This document shows positions 49,769 through 58,863 of a stretch of DNA of 64,000 nucleotides, piece by piece. A model generated the notes under the pieces. It did no database searches and was not told where the DNA came from. It was given only the letters and a program-made list of their open reading frames with translations. The stretch covers positions 124,001-188,000 of the forward strand of contig JBCBCN010000004.1 of the NCBI GenBank assembly GCA_038530555.1, read 5' to 3'. Positions within the stretch are counted from its first letter, which is position 1, and every line of letters begins with the position of its first letter. Made by a program: the position numbers and the translations under genes. Origin of the DNA: HKCCE3408 sp038530555. Its GTDB lineage: Bacteria; Pseudomonadota; Alphaproteobacteria; Rhodobacterales; Rhodobacteraceae.

Positions 49769-51006
49769 TAAGCGCCTTTCGCGGCCTGCCCCTGGCGACG
49801 CTGTTCATCCTGATGACGGTGGTGATCGATTCCATCGGGATCGGGATCATGCTGCCGGTGATCCCGCTTCTGATTTCCGAGGTCGGCGGCACGACCCTGG
49901 CCGGTGCGGCGTTCTGGGGTGGCATCTTGGCCTCGGGCTACGCGCTGATGCAATTCGTCTTCTCGCCGATCCTAGGCAATCTGTCGGACCGCTTTGGGCG
50001 GCGCCCGGTTCTTTTGATCTCCCTCGCCGTGATGGCGCTGCACTATATCCTGCTGGCGGTTGCCACCTCTGTTTGGGTGCTCCTTTTTGCCCGCATCATC
50101 GGCGGCATGACCGGGGCGACAATGGCCGTTGCGCTCGCCTACATGGCCGACACTACGCCGGCTGAGCGTCGCGGCGCCAATTTCGGCCTGGTCTCGGCCT
50201 GTTTCGGACTGGGCTTCACGCTTGGTCCGCTGATCGGCGGATGGCTCGGCGCGATCGACCCGCGCCTTCCTTTCTACGCCGCCGCAGCCGCGGCCACGGC
50301 GAATGTCTTGTTGGGCTGGCTGGCCGCGCCCGAAAGCCTCAAGCCAGAGGCGCGGCGCGCCTTTGACTGGCGGCGGGCCAATCCGGTGGGTGGGCTGATG
50401 CAGATGAGCCGTCTGCCCGGTGCCTACGGTCTTCTTGCCGCCCTCCTCCTCTACCAGATCGCAACCATGGTCTATCCGTCGGTCTGGGCCTATTTCACGC
50501 CCGTGCAATTCGGTTGGGACGTGCGGGTGGTCAGCCTATCTCTGACGATTTTCGGGCTGTCGATGTTCTTGGTGCAGAGCGGGCTTGCGCGGATGGTCTT
50601 TGAGCGGATTGGTGAGAGCCGCGCGGTCCTCTATGGGCTGATGATCAATGTGACCTGCCTGATTTGCTATGGGCTGACGCCCTATGCCTGGTCGATCTGG
50701 GCGCTGCTCCCGCTTTCGGCTCTGGGCGCACTGGTCGCGCCGGCCCTGCAAAGCTTGATCAGCCAAAGCGCCGCCGATGACCAGCAGGGCGAGGTACAGG
50801 GCGTGATCTCCTCCATCGCCGCCATCGCCATGGTCATCTCGCCCTTCACCATGACCCGGATCTTCGGCTATTTCACCGCCGAGGATGCGCAGATCTTCCT
50901 GCCCGGCGCGCCCTTCCTGGCAGCGTCACTGATGATGTTCGCGTGTTTGGCTGTGGTGGCGCTACGCGGCGGCCCGAAACTCGGCCAAGGCCAAGCCCGG
51001 GTCTAA
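49765..51006 (+). CDS. Major facilitator transporter, TetA/drug-exporter type
   Basis: 413 residues, about 12 helices. Starts at a TTG (49765) overlapping the pcaD-like stop. FILMTVVIDSIGIGIMLPVIP and NLSDRFGRRPVLL (motif A), RIIGGMTGATMAVALAYMAD (helix 4), and GFTLGPLIGGWLG (motif C of exporters) mark it as a proton-coupled efflux pump of the Tet family. Substrate unknown. No divergent tetR-type repressor is present. Confidence 0.85.
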   Translation: MISAFRGLPLATLFILMTVVIDSIGIGIMLPVIPLLISEVGGTTLAGAAFWGGILASGYALMQFVFSPILGNLSDRFGRRPVLLISLAVMALHYILLAVATSVWVLLFARIIGGMTGATMAVALAYMADTTPAERRGANFGLVSACFGLGFTLGPLIGGWLGAIDPRLPFYAAAAAATANVLLGWLAAPESLKPEARRAFDWRRANPVGGLMQMSRLPGAYGLLAALLLYQIATMVYPSVWAYFTPVQFGWDVRVVSLSLTIFGLSMFLVQSGLARMVFERIGESRAVLYGLMINVTCLICYGLTPYAWSIWALLPLSALGALVAPALQSLISQSAADDQQGEVQGVISSIAAIAMVISPFTMTRIFGYFTAEDAQIFLPGAPFLAASLMMFACLAVVALRGGPKLGQGQARV

Positions 51007-51014
51007 ATTGGGGC

Positions 51015-51989
51015 TTAGGCGCCCGCCAAGACCGCAGCAAAGAGCGCAGGATCGACATTGCCGCCCGAAACCGTTGCAATGACGGCAGGTGCATCGATTT
51101 CGGAGCCATGATAAAGCGCGGCAGCCAGGGCCACGGCGCCGCCAGGCTCAACGACGATCCGGAGCCGGTCATAGGCCGCCCGCATCGCAGCCTTGGTCTT
51201 CGCGTTGCTGACGACGAGGCCTGGGCCGCAGAGCCGCTGCAAGATCGGGAAGGTCAGAGTGCCCGGCATCCGGGTGATGATGGCGTCACACAGCCCCACT
51301 TCCGGGCCATGATTGGCCACACGCGCGCCTTCCGCCAGAGACCGCGCGACATCGTCAAAGCCTTCGGGCTCGACCGGGCGCACGCGGATGCCTGGCGCCT
51401 CGGCCTCCAAGGCAACCGCGATCCCCGAGGTCAGGCCCCCGCCCCCGCAGCACACCAACATCTCGGCCTCGGTCACGCCTAATTCCGCTGCCTGTTCGGC
51501 AATCTCCAGGCCGCAGGTACCTTGACCGGCGATCACGCGCGTATCGTCGAAGGGCCGGATTAGGCTCAAGCCCCGCTCCGCGCTCAGACGCGCGCCAATC
51601 TCCTCGCGATCGTCCCCGCCCGCGCGATTGTAAAGCACGACCTCCGCGCCCAGGGCCCGGGTGGTGTCGATTTTCACGCGCGGCGCGTCCTGGGGCATAA
51701 TGATGACCGCTGGCACGTTGTGAAGCCGCGCGGCATAGGCCACCCCTTGCGCGTGATTGCCCGACGAAAACGCGATCACGCCTGCTGCACGCTCCTTAGG
51801 CGTCATCGAGCTGAGCGCGGACCAAGCGCCACGGAACTTGAAGGAGCCGGTGTGCTGCAGACATTCCGCCTTCACATACACCGGGCGACCGGCGATCTCA
51901 TCGAGAAGGGGTGAGCTCAGAAGGGGTGTACGGCGCACGCGGCCCCTCGCCCGATCAGCGGCGGCGCGTATAGCGGCGATATCAGTCAT
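51015..51989 (-). CDS. Threonine/serine dehydratase-like PLP enzyme
   Basis: 324 residues from the ATG at 51989. CLQHTGSFKFRGAWSAL contains the PLP lysine, SSGNHAQGVAYAA the substrate loop, and CCGGGGLTSGIAVAL the phosphate-binding glycine loop. Fold-type II, threonine ammonia-lyase/serine dehydratase branch without the C-terminal ACT domain, so not the biosynthetic IlvA. Last gene of a minus-strand operon, overlapping the hydrolase stop by 8 nt. Paralogue of BhcB. Confidence 0.85.
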   Translation of the reverse strand: MTDIAAIRAAADRARGRVRRTPLLSSPLLDEIAGRPVYVKAECLQHTGSFKFRGAWSALSSMTPKERAAGVIAFSSGNHAQGVAYAARLHNVPAVIIMPQDAPRVKIDTTRALGAEVVLYNRAGGDDREEIGARLSAERGLSLIRPFDDTRVIAGQGTCGLEIAEQAAELGVTEAEMLVCCGGGGLTSGIAVALEAEAPGIRVRPVEPEGFDDVARSLAEGARVANHGPEVGLCDAIITRMPGTLTFPILQRLCGPGLVVSNAKTKAAMRAAYDRLRIVVEPGGAVALAAALYHGSEIDAPAVIATVSGGNVDPALFAAVLAGA

Positions 51990-52830
51990 GCGGCCCCTTC
52001 CCCAACGCGTCGAGCCATTCGATAAGCACCGCCTGCGCTGCGGGCTCATCGAGGAACGGCACATGGCCGCGATCTGGCAAACGGGCAACGCCCATATCCG
52101 GGCGGCGTTTGCGCATTTCGGCTACGGTTGCCTCGGAGAGGATGTTGGAGTTGGCCCCATAGACCAGGGCCAGCGGGCGATCCGCTAGGGCATCGAACAT
52201 CGGCCAGCAATCAACCGGTTCGTGGGCCTCGGCGATATAGGCCTCCACCGCATCGCGGAGCTTGGGATCATAGCGAATGTCGAGCCTATCACCCGTCTCG
52301 ATATACATGCGCCGCACATGAGCCAGCCAAGTCGCGTGATCGACCCCGTGAAAGCCGGGATTGAGCGCGGGCATCGCCTGGGCCGCCTCTTCATAGCTGT
52401 TGTAGGGCGGACGCTTGCCTAGATACGTCATGATGTGATCGAGGCCCTCTTGCTCGATGATCGGGCCGATATCGTTGAAACAGACCCCGGCAAGGCGGTC
52501 GGGCGCCATCATCGCCAGGGCCAAAGCCACCAGCCCACCTCGCGAGGTGCCGAGGATCGCGATCTTGTCCTGCTCCAGATGGTCCAGAAGCGTGAGCACG
52601 TCCTGGGCCTCATGGGGGATCGAATAAGTGGAAGGCTCTTCGGCCCAATCCGAGCCACCGCGCCCGCGCAGATCAAGCCGCACGCAGCGCGCCCGCGTCT
52701 CAAAGAGCTTTAGGACAGGGTCGAAATCGGCCATGTTCCGCGTCAGGCCAGGCAGGCAAAGCACCGGCACGCCCGAGCCACGATCATCGAAATGCAATCG
52801 CAACCCATCGGCGGCGAAGAAATGGCTCAT
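51982..52830 (-). CDS. Alpha/beta hydrolase, unknown substrate
   Basis: 282 residues. VPVLCLPGLTRNMADFDPV is the oxyanion loop, LGTSRGGLVALAL holds the nucleophile Ser, and PDRGHVPFLDEP the catalytic His. Cap region with Trp- and Tyr-rich segments. Typical esterase/epoxide-hydrolase-like length. Starts within the stop region of the dehalogenase (4-nt overlap), so the three genes form one operon. Confidence 0.83.
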   Translation of the reverse strand: MSHFFAADGLRLHFDDRGSGVPVLCLPGLTRNMADFDPVLKLFETRARCVRLDLRGRGGSDWAEEPSTYSIPHEAQDVLTLLDHLEQDKIAILGTSRGGLVALALAMMAPDRLAGVCFNDIGPIIEQEGLDHIMTYLGKRPPYNSYEEAAQAMPALNPGFHGVDHATWLAHVRRMYIETGDRLDIRYDPKLRDAVEAYIAEAHEPVDCWPMFDALADRPLALVYGANSNILSEATVAEMRKRRPDMGVARLPDRGHVPFLDEPAAQAVLIEWLDALGKGPHD

Positions 52831-53516
52831 GCCGGACCGGCGGCGTCGAGCACGCCCATGAGATCGCGCGAGGTGCGCCCCGGGCGTCCCGGCAGCAGGT
52901 CTTGCGGCTCACCGGCACGGTTCACCCAAAGCGTATCAAAACCATAGGCCGCCGCCGCCGCTGCATCCCAACCGTTAGAGGAGACAAAAAGCACCTCGCC
53001 CGGTTCGGCGTCGAAATGCCCGCCGACCAGGTCATAAACGGCGCGGCTCGGTTTGAATGTCTGGAGGGTTTCGACCGACAAAACCGCGTCGAGCAGGTCT
53101 TGCAGACCTGCGCTTTCGACCGCGCCGCGCAGCATCTCTGGGCTTCCGTTTGACAAGATCGCGGTCTGATGGCCCGCCTGTTTTAAGGCGCCTAGCACGT
53201 CAGGGACCTCGGCAAAGGCGCCAAGCTTCCAAAACAGTCCCAGCAGGTCTTCGCGCAGCTCTGGCGAGGTTTGATCCGAGGCCGCGAGCGCCCAATCGAG
53301 CGCATCTTGCGTCAGCTGCCAGAAATCCACGTAGTCGCCGGTAATCGTGCGCAGCCAAGAATATTGCAGCGTCTTCACACGCCAATCCGTCGAGACCTGT
53401 TGCCATACGAGCGAAAAAGCCTCTTTGCCGGGCTGCGCCGCGACATCGCGCGCCGCTGCATTGACGTCGAAAAGCGTGCCATAGGCGTCAAATACACAGA
53501 CTTTGATCTTGGCCAT
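52827..53516 (-). CDS. Haloacid dehalogenase, type II (L-2-haloacid dehalogenase-like)
   Basis: 229 residues of the HAD superfamily. VFDAYGTLFDVNAAA carries the nucleophile Asp, AILSNGSPEML the second motif, FKPSRAVYDLV the Lys, and LFVSSNGWDAAAAAAYGF the third motif with the SSNGWDA signature typical of L-2-haloacid dehalogenases. It would hydrolyse 2-haloacids to 2-hydroxyacids. First gene of a three-gene operon. Marine relatives often carry such enzymes against organohalides. Confidence 0.87.
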   Translation of the reverse strand: MAKIKVCVFDAYGTLFDVNAAARDVAAQPGKEAFSLVWQQVSTDWRVKTLQYSWLRTITGDYVDFWQLTQDALDWALAASDQTSPELREDLLGLFWKLGAFAEVPDVLGALKQAGHQTAILSNGSPEMLRGAVESAGLQDLLDAVLSVETLQTFKPSRAVYDLVGGHFDAEPGEVLFVSSNGWDAAAAAAYGFDTLWVNRAGEPQDLLPGRPGRTSRDLMGVLDAAGPA

Positions 53517-53641
53517 CGCGCTCCCCTACAAAGCGGTAGGACGGCTATAAGTCCGGCGGTGATGCCGCGCAAGATTAACCTATTGGTCAGGATTTTTTCG
53601 AGAGGGAATTCGCCGAAAACGCCTTGTAAACCGGCGGTTTT

Positions 53642-54430
53642 CTAAAGGTTTTCAGGCTGCATCATGCCCAAAACATGGAAGCCACCGTCCACGATTACGG
53701 TCTCTCCGGTGGTGCATTTTCCGTAGTCCGAAGCCAGGTAAACGGCCGTTCCACCGATCGCTTCCAGGGTTGCATTCTCGCGCAAAGGCGCGTTGGCCTG
53801 CGTCGTTTTGAATGTCTTGCGCGCCCCGCCGATGGCCGCACCAGCCAGCGTTTTCATCGGCCCTGGGCTTATTGCGTTTACCCGAATGCCGTCTGGACCC
53901 AAATCGTTCGCCAAATAGCGCACAGTCGACTCGAGAGCGGCCTTGGCCACTCCCATCACGTTGTAAAAGGGTGTGACGCGGTTTGAGCCTTGATAGGTCA
54001 GCGTAAGGATCGTGCCGCCTTCAGCCATCATCGGGGCTGCGCGCCGCGCCACATCAATGAGCGAATAACAGCTTATGGTCAGCGAATTGCGGAAATTTTC
54101 GCGGCTTGTGTTGATAAAACGACCCGTGAGCTCGGCTTTGTCGGAGAACGCGATCGCGTGAACCAAGAAGTCGATGCTGGACCACCGAGCCGCCAAGGTC
54201 TCAAAACAAGCATCGAGCGAGGCGTCATCGGTCACGTCGACATCGAGCAAAAGATCTGAGCCCAGCGAGGCCGCCAAAGGCTCGACCCGTTTACCGAACG
54301 CTTCACCCTGATAGGAAAAGGCAAGCTCCGCGCCCTCGTCATGCAGCGCTTTGGCGATCCCCCAGGCGATCGAGCGATCATTGGCCACGCCCATAACCAA
54401 GCCGCGCTTGCCCCGCATCAAGTCCGCCAT
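53642..54430 (-). CDS. fabI: Enoyl-ACP reductase (FabI)
   Basis: 262 residues of the short-chain dehydrogenase type. GVANDRSIAWGIAKAL is the FabI NADH-binding loop. TLTYQGSNRVTPFYNVMGVAKAALE carries Tyr-x6-Lys, the FabI active-site spacing, and NAISPGPMKTLAG is the substrate loop. Reduces the enoyl-ACP double bond in each elongation cycle. Third of the fabA-fabB-fabI set read on the minus strand. Confidence 0.95.
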   Translation of the reverse strand: MADLMRGKRGLVMGVANDRSIAWGIAKALHDEGAELAFSYQGEAFGKRVEPLAASLGSDLLLDVDVTDDASLDACFETLAARWSSIDFLVHAIAFSDKAELTGRFINTSRENFRNSLTISCYSLIDVARRAAPMMAEGGTILTLTYQGSNRVTPFYNVMGVAKAALESTVRYLANDLGPDGIRVNAISPGPMKTLAGAAIGGARKTFKTTQANAPLRENATLEAIGGTAVYLASDYGKCTTGETVIVDGGFHVLGMMQPENL

Positions 54431-54435
54431 CTCGT

Positions 54436-55665
54436 CTACCCGTCGAATTTTGAAAGCAGCATCGACCCGTTCGTGCCACCGAAGCCAAAGGAGTTTGTCA
54501 TCACCGTATCAAGCCCTGCCGCCTCCCGGGTCGCGGTCGCGATCTCATCAGGCGCGAGCGCGGGGTCGAGGGTCTCGACATTGATCGATGGTGCAATGAA
54601 GTCATGCTCAAGCATGAGTAGGCAAAAGATCGCCTCCAGAGCACCCGCAGCGCCCTGGGCATGTCCGGTCATGGATTTGGTGGAGGAAATCGGGGGGGTC
54701 TTGCCCTCGCCGAAGACGCGCCGAACCGCCTCGACCTCGCCCACATCGCCGACCGGCGTCGACGTGCCGTGAGCATTGATATAGCCGACCCGCCGCCCCT
54801 GTGGCAGCGTGCGAAGGGCACCGCGCATCGCCCTTTCTCCGCCCTCACCCGACGGTGCGACCATGTCGTGACCATCAGACGTCGCGGCAAAGCCGGTGAC
54901 TTCGGCGTAAATCTTGGCGCCGCGGGCCTGCGCGCGTTCCAGGCTTTCGAGAACCACCATGCCGCCGCCGCCGGCGATTACGAACCCGTCGCGATCGGCA
55001 TCAAAGGCGCGGCTCGCGCGGTCAGGCGTGTCGTTGAATTTCGAGCTCATCGCGCCCATCGCGTCGAACAGGCAAGACAAGGTCCAGTCAAGCTCCTCGG
55101 CACCACCTGCGAACATCACGTCTTGCTGGCCCAGCGCCACCTGCTGGGCTGCAAGGCCAATGCAATGAAGCGACGTTGAACAGGCCGAGGTGATCGACAT
55201 GTTCATGCCCTTGATCCGGTAGGCTGTTGAAAGATTGGCGGAGATCGTTGACGACATACACTTTGGCACCGCAAAGGGGCCGATGCGCTTGGTAGCGCCG
55301 CTGTTCAGAACGGCCTGGTGGGCCGCGAACATGGCGCTGGTCGACGGCCCGCCAGAGCCTGCGATGAGACCTGTCATTGGATCGGAGACATCCGCCTCCT
55401 CCAACCCCGCATCCGCGATGGCCTTGCGCATCGCGATGTAGGCGTAGGCCGCGCCCGGCCCCATGAACCGGAGCGTGCGTTTGTCGACTTCCGATGCAAT
55501 ATCGAGATCGACGGCCCCCGCGATCTGGCTGCGAAAACCATGCTCGGCCATTTCCGGCGACGCGATGATGCCAGAACGACCAGCTCTCAGGCTGGCTGTG
55601 ACCGCCTCGGCACTGTTGCCGATCGGTGAGACAATTCCCAACCCTGTCACCACGACACGCTTCAT
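54436..55665 (-). CDS. fabB: 3-oxoacyl-ACP synthase I (FabB)
   Basis: 409 residues. Active-site Cys in SITSACSTSLHCIG, His in INAHGTSTPVGD and His in SMTGHAQGAAGALE: the Cys-His-His triad of KAS I/II. N-terminal VVVTGLGIVSPIGN. Next to fabA it serves unsaturated fatty acid synthesis, elongating the cis-3-decenoyl-ACP product of FabA. Followed by fabI with a 5-nt gap. Confidence 0.95.
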   Translation of the reverse strand: MKRVVVTGLGIVSPIGNSAEAVTASLRAGRSGIIASPEMAEHGFRSQIAGAVDLDIASEVDKRTLRFMGPGAAYAYIAMRKAIADAGLEEADVSDPMTGLIAGSGGPSTSAMFAAHQAVLNSGATKRIGPFAVPKCMSSTISANLSTAYRIKGMNMSITSACSTSLHCIGLAAQQVALGQQDVMFAGGAEELDWTLSCLFDAMGAMSSKFNDTPDRASRAFDADRDGFVIAGGGGMVVLESLERAQARGAKIYAEVTGFAATSDGHDMVAPSGEGGERAMRGALRTLPQGRRVGYINAHGTSTPVGDVGEVEAVRRVFGEGKTPPISSTKSMTGHAQGAAGALEAIFCLLMLEHDFIAPSINVETLDPALAPDEIATATREAAGLDTVMTNSFGFGGTNGSMLLSKFDG

Positions 55666-55710
55666 GCCGTTCTCCCCGCCGTTATCCCGGAAAGCCGTGC
55701 CTGTGCGTGT

Positions 55711-56220
55711 TCACGTCTCAGACAGAGCGACCTTCATATCTTTCACTTGATAAATCACTTCGCCATCGGCTTCCACACGGCCATCCGCGACACCCATCGT
55801 CAGGCGACGGGTCTGGATCGCTTTGGTGAAATCGACGAAATAGCGCAGCAATTTTCGGTCGGGACGCACCATTCCGGTAAGCTTCACCTCGCCCGTCCCA
55901 AGCGCATAACCGCGGCCAGTCCATCCGCGCCAGCCGAGATTGAACCCGGTCAACTGCCAAAGCCCATCGAGACCAAGACAGCCAGGCATGATCGGATTAC
56001 CCGGAAAATGGCATTCGAAAAACCACAAATCCGGCGTGATATCAAATTCGGCCACCACGTGACCTTTCCCGTGTAAGCCCGCATCCTCTGAGATCTCTGT
56101 GATGCGATCCATCATCAGCATCGGCGGCTCGGGCAATTGCGCATTTCCAGGGCCAAAAAGCTCCCCCCGCGCACAGCGAAGCAGGTCGTCTTTGTCGAAT
56201 GAAGTGGGGAAATTGGTCAT
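55711..56220 (-). CDS. fabA: 3-hydroxydecanoyl-ACP dehydratase/isomerase (FabA)
   Basis: 169 residues. FFECHFPGNPIMPGCLGLDGLWQL contains the active-site His and, nearby, Asp of the hot-dog FabA fold; LMMDRITEISEDAG and GVADGRVEADGEVIYQ are further family blocks. Dehydrates 3-hydroxydecanoyl-ACP and isomerises the double bond, starting unsaturated fatty acid synthesis. First gene of fabABI, divergent from irr. Confidence 0.96.
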   Translation of the reverse strand: MTNFPTSFDKDDLLRCARGELFGPGNAQLPEPPMLMMDRITEISEDAGLHGKGHVVAEFDITPDLWFFECHFPGNPIMPGCLGLDGLWQLTGFNLGWRGWTGRGYALGTGEVKLTGMVRPDRKLLRYFVDFTKAIQTRRLTMGVADGRVEADGEVIYQVKDMKVALSET

Positions 56221-56456
56221 AGACGCTATTCTGCCCTTACCTGGACGCTGAACCGTTCTTTGCGCCTGGATGTGTGGCTGCGCGAACCTCCGCCGACCTC
56301 TAGCATCGGGTTTTCCTTCGACGCAAGGGCGCCTTAGGGGCGGTCCTTCAGACTTATGCTCGGCGTTACATGCGGTCGCATTGGTTTGCCCCTGGTTGAA
56401 AGATAGTCGAAAAAGCGGCTATATACCCGTGGTCAACGCAAGGATGCCATCGAGCC

Positions 56457-56876
56457 ATGACGCCCGAAGCCCTAGAACGCAGCTCAGCGTGGCTGTCGAA
56501 AGCCTCGCTTAGGCCAACGCGGCAACGTCTCTCGTTGGCCTGCTTACTTGTGGGTGATGGCCAAGACCGCCATGTTACCGCAGAGGGCTTGCATGCAGCT
56601 GTGCAAACATCGGGTGACAAAGTCTCTCTGGCGACGGTCTACAACACCCTTAGGGCCTTTTGCGACGCCGGCCTCATGCAAGAAGTGACTGTCGATGGGC
56701 ATCGGAGCTATTTCGACACCCGGATCGACGATCACGCGCATTTCTACCATGAGCATGACGGGAGCTTAAGCGATGCTCCCAAGGCCGAGATGGCCTTCAA
56801 AAGCCTGCCCGAGGTGCCGGAGGGCTATGAGATTTCGAAGGTCGACGTCGTCATCCGGTTAAGGCCGAAACCCTAA
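56457..56876 (+). CDS. irr: Fur-family regulator, Irr type
   Basis: 139 residues. The winged helix LRPTRQRLSLACLLVGDGQDRHVTAEGLHAAV and VSLATVYNTLRAFCDAGLMQEV are Fur-family, and the H-rich segment DDHAHFYHEHDG is the metal site. The variant without the C-terminal CxxC pairs, together with the position next to fabA, matches alphaproteobacterial Irr, which represses iron-demanding genes and is inactivated by haem. Divergent from fabABI across 236 bp. Confidence 0.88.
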   Translation: MTPEALERSSAWLSKASLRPTRQRLSLACLLVGDGQDRHVTAEGLHAAVQTSGDKVSLATVYNTLRAFCDAGLMQEVTVDGHRSYFDTRIDDHAHFYHEHDGSLSDAPKAEMAFKSLPEVPEGYEISKVDVVIRLRPKP

Positions 56877-57004
56877 AGCCCTCCAAATACTACCGCTGAA
56901 TTTCTAGCGACGCGTTCACAACGCACAGCATGATCTCGTGGCCCCTGGCAACGGCGCAACGAAGCCTGTAGGGGGACCGCACCTCCTCAGAGCCACGGTG
57001 CATA

Positions 57005-58828
57005 ATGGATCTTCGAAACATCGCAATCATCGCCCATGTCGATCACGGCAAGACGACGCTCGTGGACGAATTGCTCCGCCAGTCGGGCGCCTTTCGCGCC
57101 GGACAAGCGGTCGCCGAACGTGCCATGGACAACAATGATTTGGAAAGGGAACGCGGCATCACCATCCTCGCCAAAGCCACCTCAGTGGAATGGGAAAGCA
57201 CCCGGATCAACATCGTCGACACGCCCGGCCACGCCGATTTCGGTGGCGAGGTTGAGCGTGTTTTATCGATGGTGGATGGTGTCGTGCTGCTGGTGGATGC
57301 GGCCGAGGGCCCGATGCCACAAACGAAATTTGTGACGTCGAAAGCGCTGGCGCTAGGGCTTCGCCCGATCGTGGTGCTCAACAAGGTCGACAAGTCCGAT
57401 GCAGAGCCGGATCGCGCGCTGGATGAGTGTTTCGATCTCTTCGCGGGATTGGGGGCCGATGATCACCAGCTCGACTTCCCGCACCTCTATGCGTCGGGTC
57501 GCTCGGGTTGGGCGGATGCTGAGCTTGACGGCCCGCGCAAAGATCTCAACGCGCTTTTCCGGCTGATCGTCAACCATGTCCCACCCCCTCGCCAACAGGC
57601 GCGGCAGGACGAGGACTTTCGGATGCTGGCGACAACGCTTAGCGCCGATCCCTTCCTAGGACGCATTCTGACGGGGCGCGTCGAAAGCGGTCAGCTTAAG
57701 ACGGGTGCCACCGTCCACGCGCTCAGCCGCCACGGCGAGATGATCGAGCGCTTCCGCGTCTCGAAAATCCAGGCCTTCCGCGGTCTCGCGATGCAAGAGA
57801 TCGAAACGGCGCAGGCCGGTGACATCGTCACTCTGTCGGGCATGTCCAAGGCCACAGTCGCTGACACAATCTGCGCGCTGGCTGTAGAGGAACCGCTCGC
57901 CGCGCAACCGATCGACCCACCGACGATCTCGGTGACTTTCGGCATCAATGACAGCCCACTTGCAGGACGCGACGGCAAAAAACTGCAAAGCCGGGTCATC
58001 CGTGACCGTCTCATGCGAGAGGCTGACGCCAATGTTGCGATCAGGATCTCTGAGACACCGGGCGGCGAAGCCTTCGAAGTTGCCGGGCGCGGCGAGCTCC
58101 AGATGGGCGTTTTGATCGAAAACATGCGCCGCGAGGGCTTTGAGCTGTCGATCTCACGCCCTCAGGTGCTGTTGCGAGAGGAAGACGGCCAAAAGCTCGA
58201 GCCCATTGAAGAGGTCACCATCGATGTAGATGACGACTATTCGGGCGCGGTGATCGAAAAGCTCACGGGTCCGCGCAAGGGCGAGCTCTCTGAGATGCGC
58301 CCCGCAGGCGCGGGAAAAACACGTCTCGTGGCGCTCGTGCCTGCGCGCGGGCTCATCGGATATCATGGGGAGTTTTTAACCGACACGCGGGGCACAGGTG
58401 TCATGAACCGCGTTTTCCACGGCTGGGCGCCGCATAAGGGCCCGATCCCGGGCCGCCGTCAGGGCGTTCTGATTTCGATGGAGAACGGGCAAAGCGTCGC
58501 CTACGCGCTCTGGGGTCTAGAAGACCGCGGCAAGCTCTTTATCGGGGCCCAAGAAGACGTCTACCAAGGCATGATCATTGGCGAGCATTCGCGAGAAAAC
58601 GACCTGGAAGTGAACCCGCTCAAGGGCAAGAAGCTCACCAATGTGCGCGCATCCGGCAAGGACGACGCCGTCACGCTCACGACTCCGGTACAGCTCAGCT
58701 TGGAAGCCGCAATTGCCTATATCAACGATGATGAGCTCGTCGAAGTGACACCGAACGCTGTACGGTTGCGCAAACGCTTCCTCGACACCCATGAGCGCAA
58801 GCGCCAAGCACGCGCGTCTGCAAGCTAG
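57005..58828 (+). CDS. typA: Translational GTPase TypA/BipA
   Basis: 607 residues, normal length. G1 AHVDHGKTTLVDELLRQSG, switch I RERGITILAKATS, G3 DTPGHADFGGEVER, G4 NKVDKSDAEPDR. The C-terminal TypA-specific region contains SEMRPAGAGKTRLVALVPARGLIGYHGEFLTDTRGTG and GEHSRENDLEVNPLKGKKLTNVRASG. Ribosome-bound GTPase for stress adaptation and ribosome assembly. Convergent with cysE. Confidence 0.96.
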   Translation: MDLRNIAIIAHVDHGKTTLVDELLRQSGAFRAGQAVAERAMDNNDLERERGITILAKATSVEWESTRINIVDTPGHADFGGEVERVLSMVDGVVLLVDAAEGPMPQTKFVTSKALALGLRPIVVLNKVDKSDAEPDRALDECFDLFAGLGADDHQLDFPHLYASGRSGWADAELDGPRKDLNALFRLIVNHVPPPRQQARQDEDFRMLATTLSADPFLGRILTGRVESGQLKTGATVHALSRHGEMIERFRVSKIQAFRGLAMQEIETAQAGDIVTLSGMSKATVADTICALAVEEPLAAQPIDPPTISVTFGINDSPLAGRDGKKLQSRVIRDRLMREADANVAIRISETPGGEAFEVAGRGELQMGVLIENMRREGFELSISRPQVLLREEDGQKLEPIEEVTIDVDDDYSGAVIEKLTGPRKGELSEMRPAGAGKTRLVALVPARGLIGYHGEFLTDTRGTGVMNRVFHGWAPHKGPIPGRRQGVLISMENGQSVAYALWGLEDRGKLFIGAQEDVYQGMIIGEHSRENDLEVNPLKGKKLTNVRASGKDDAVTLTTPVQLSLEAAIAYINDDELVEVTPNAVRLRKRFLDTHERKRQARASAS

Positions 58829-58837
58829 TTTAGCGAT

Positions 58838-58858
58838 GGGGCCAGACGGTCTGGCCCC
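58838..58858. terminator. Shared hairpin between typA and cysE
   Basis: GGGGCCAGA (58838-58846) and TCTGGCCCC (58850-58858) form a perfect 9-bp stem with a 3-nt loop in the 35-nt gap between the converging genes. AAAA follows on the plus strand, so it is not a standard intrinsic terminator for typA; it may block both transcripts. Confidence 0.65.
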
Positions 58859-58863
58859 AAAAG

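Noticed and set aside
51015..51989. A second bhcB
   Set aside because: It shares the fold-type II motifs but lies in a different operon and has no bhcA, bhcC or bhcD neighbours, so a general serine/threonine dehydratase is more likely.
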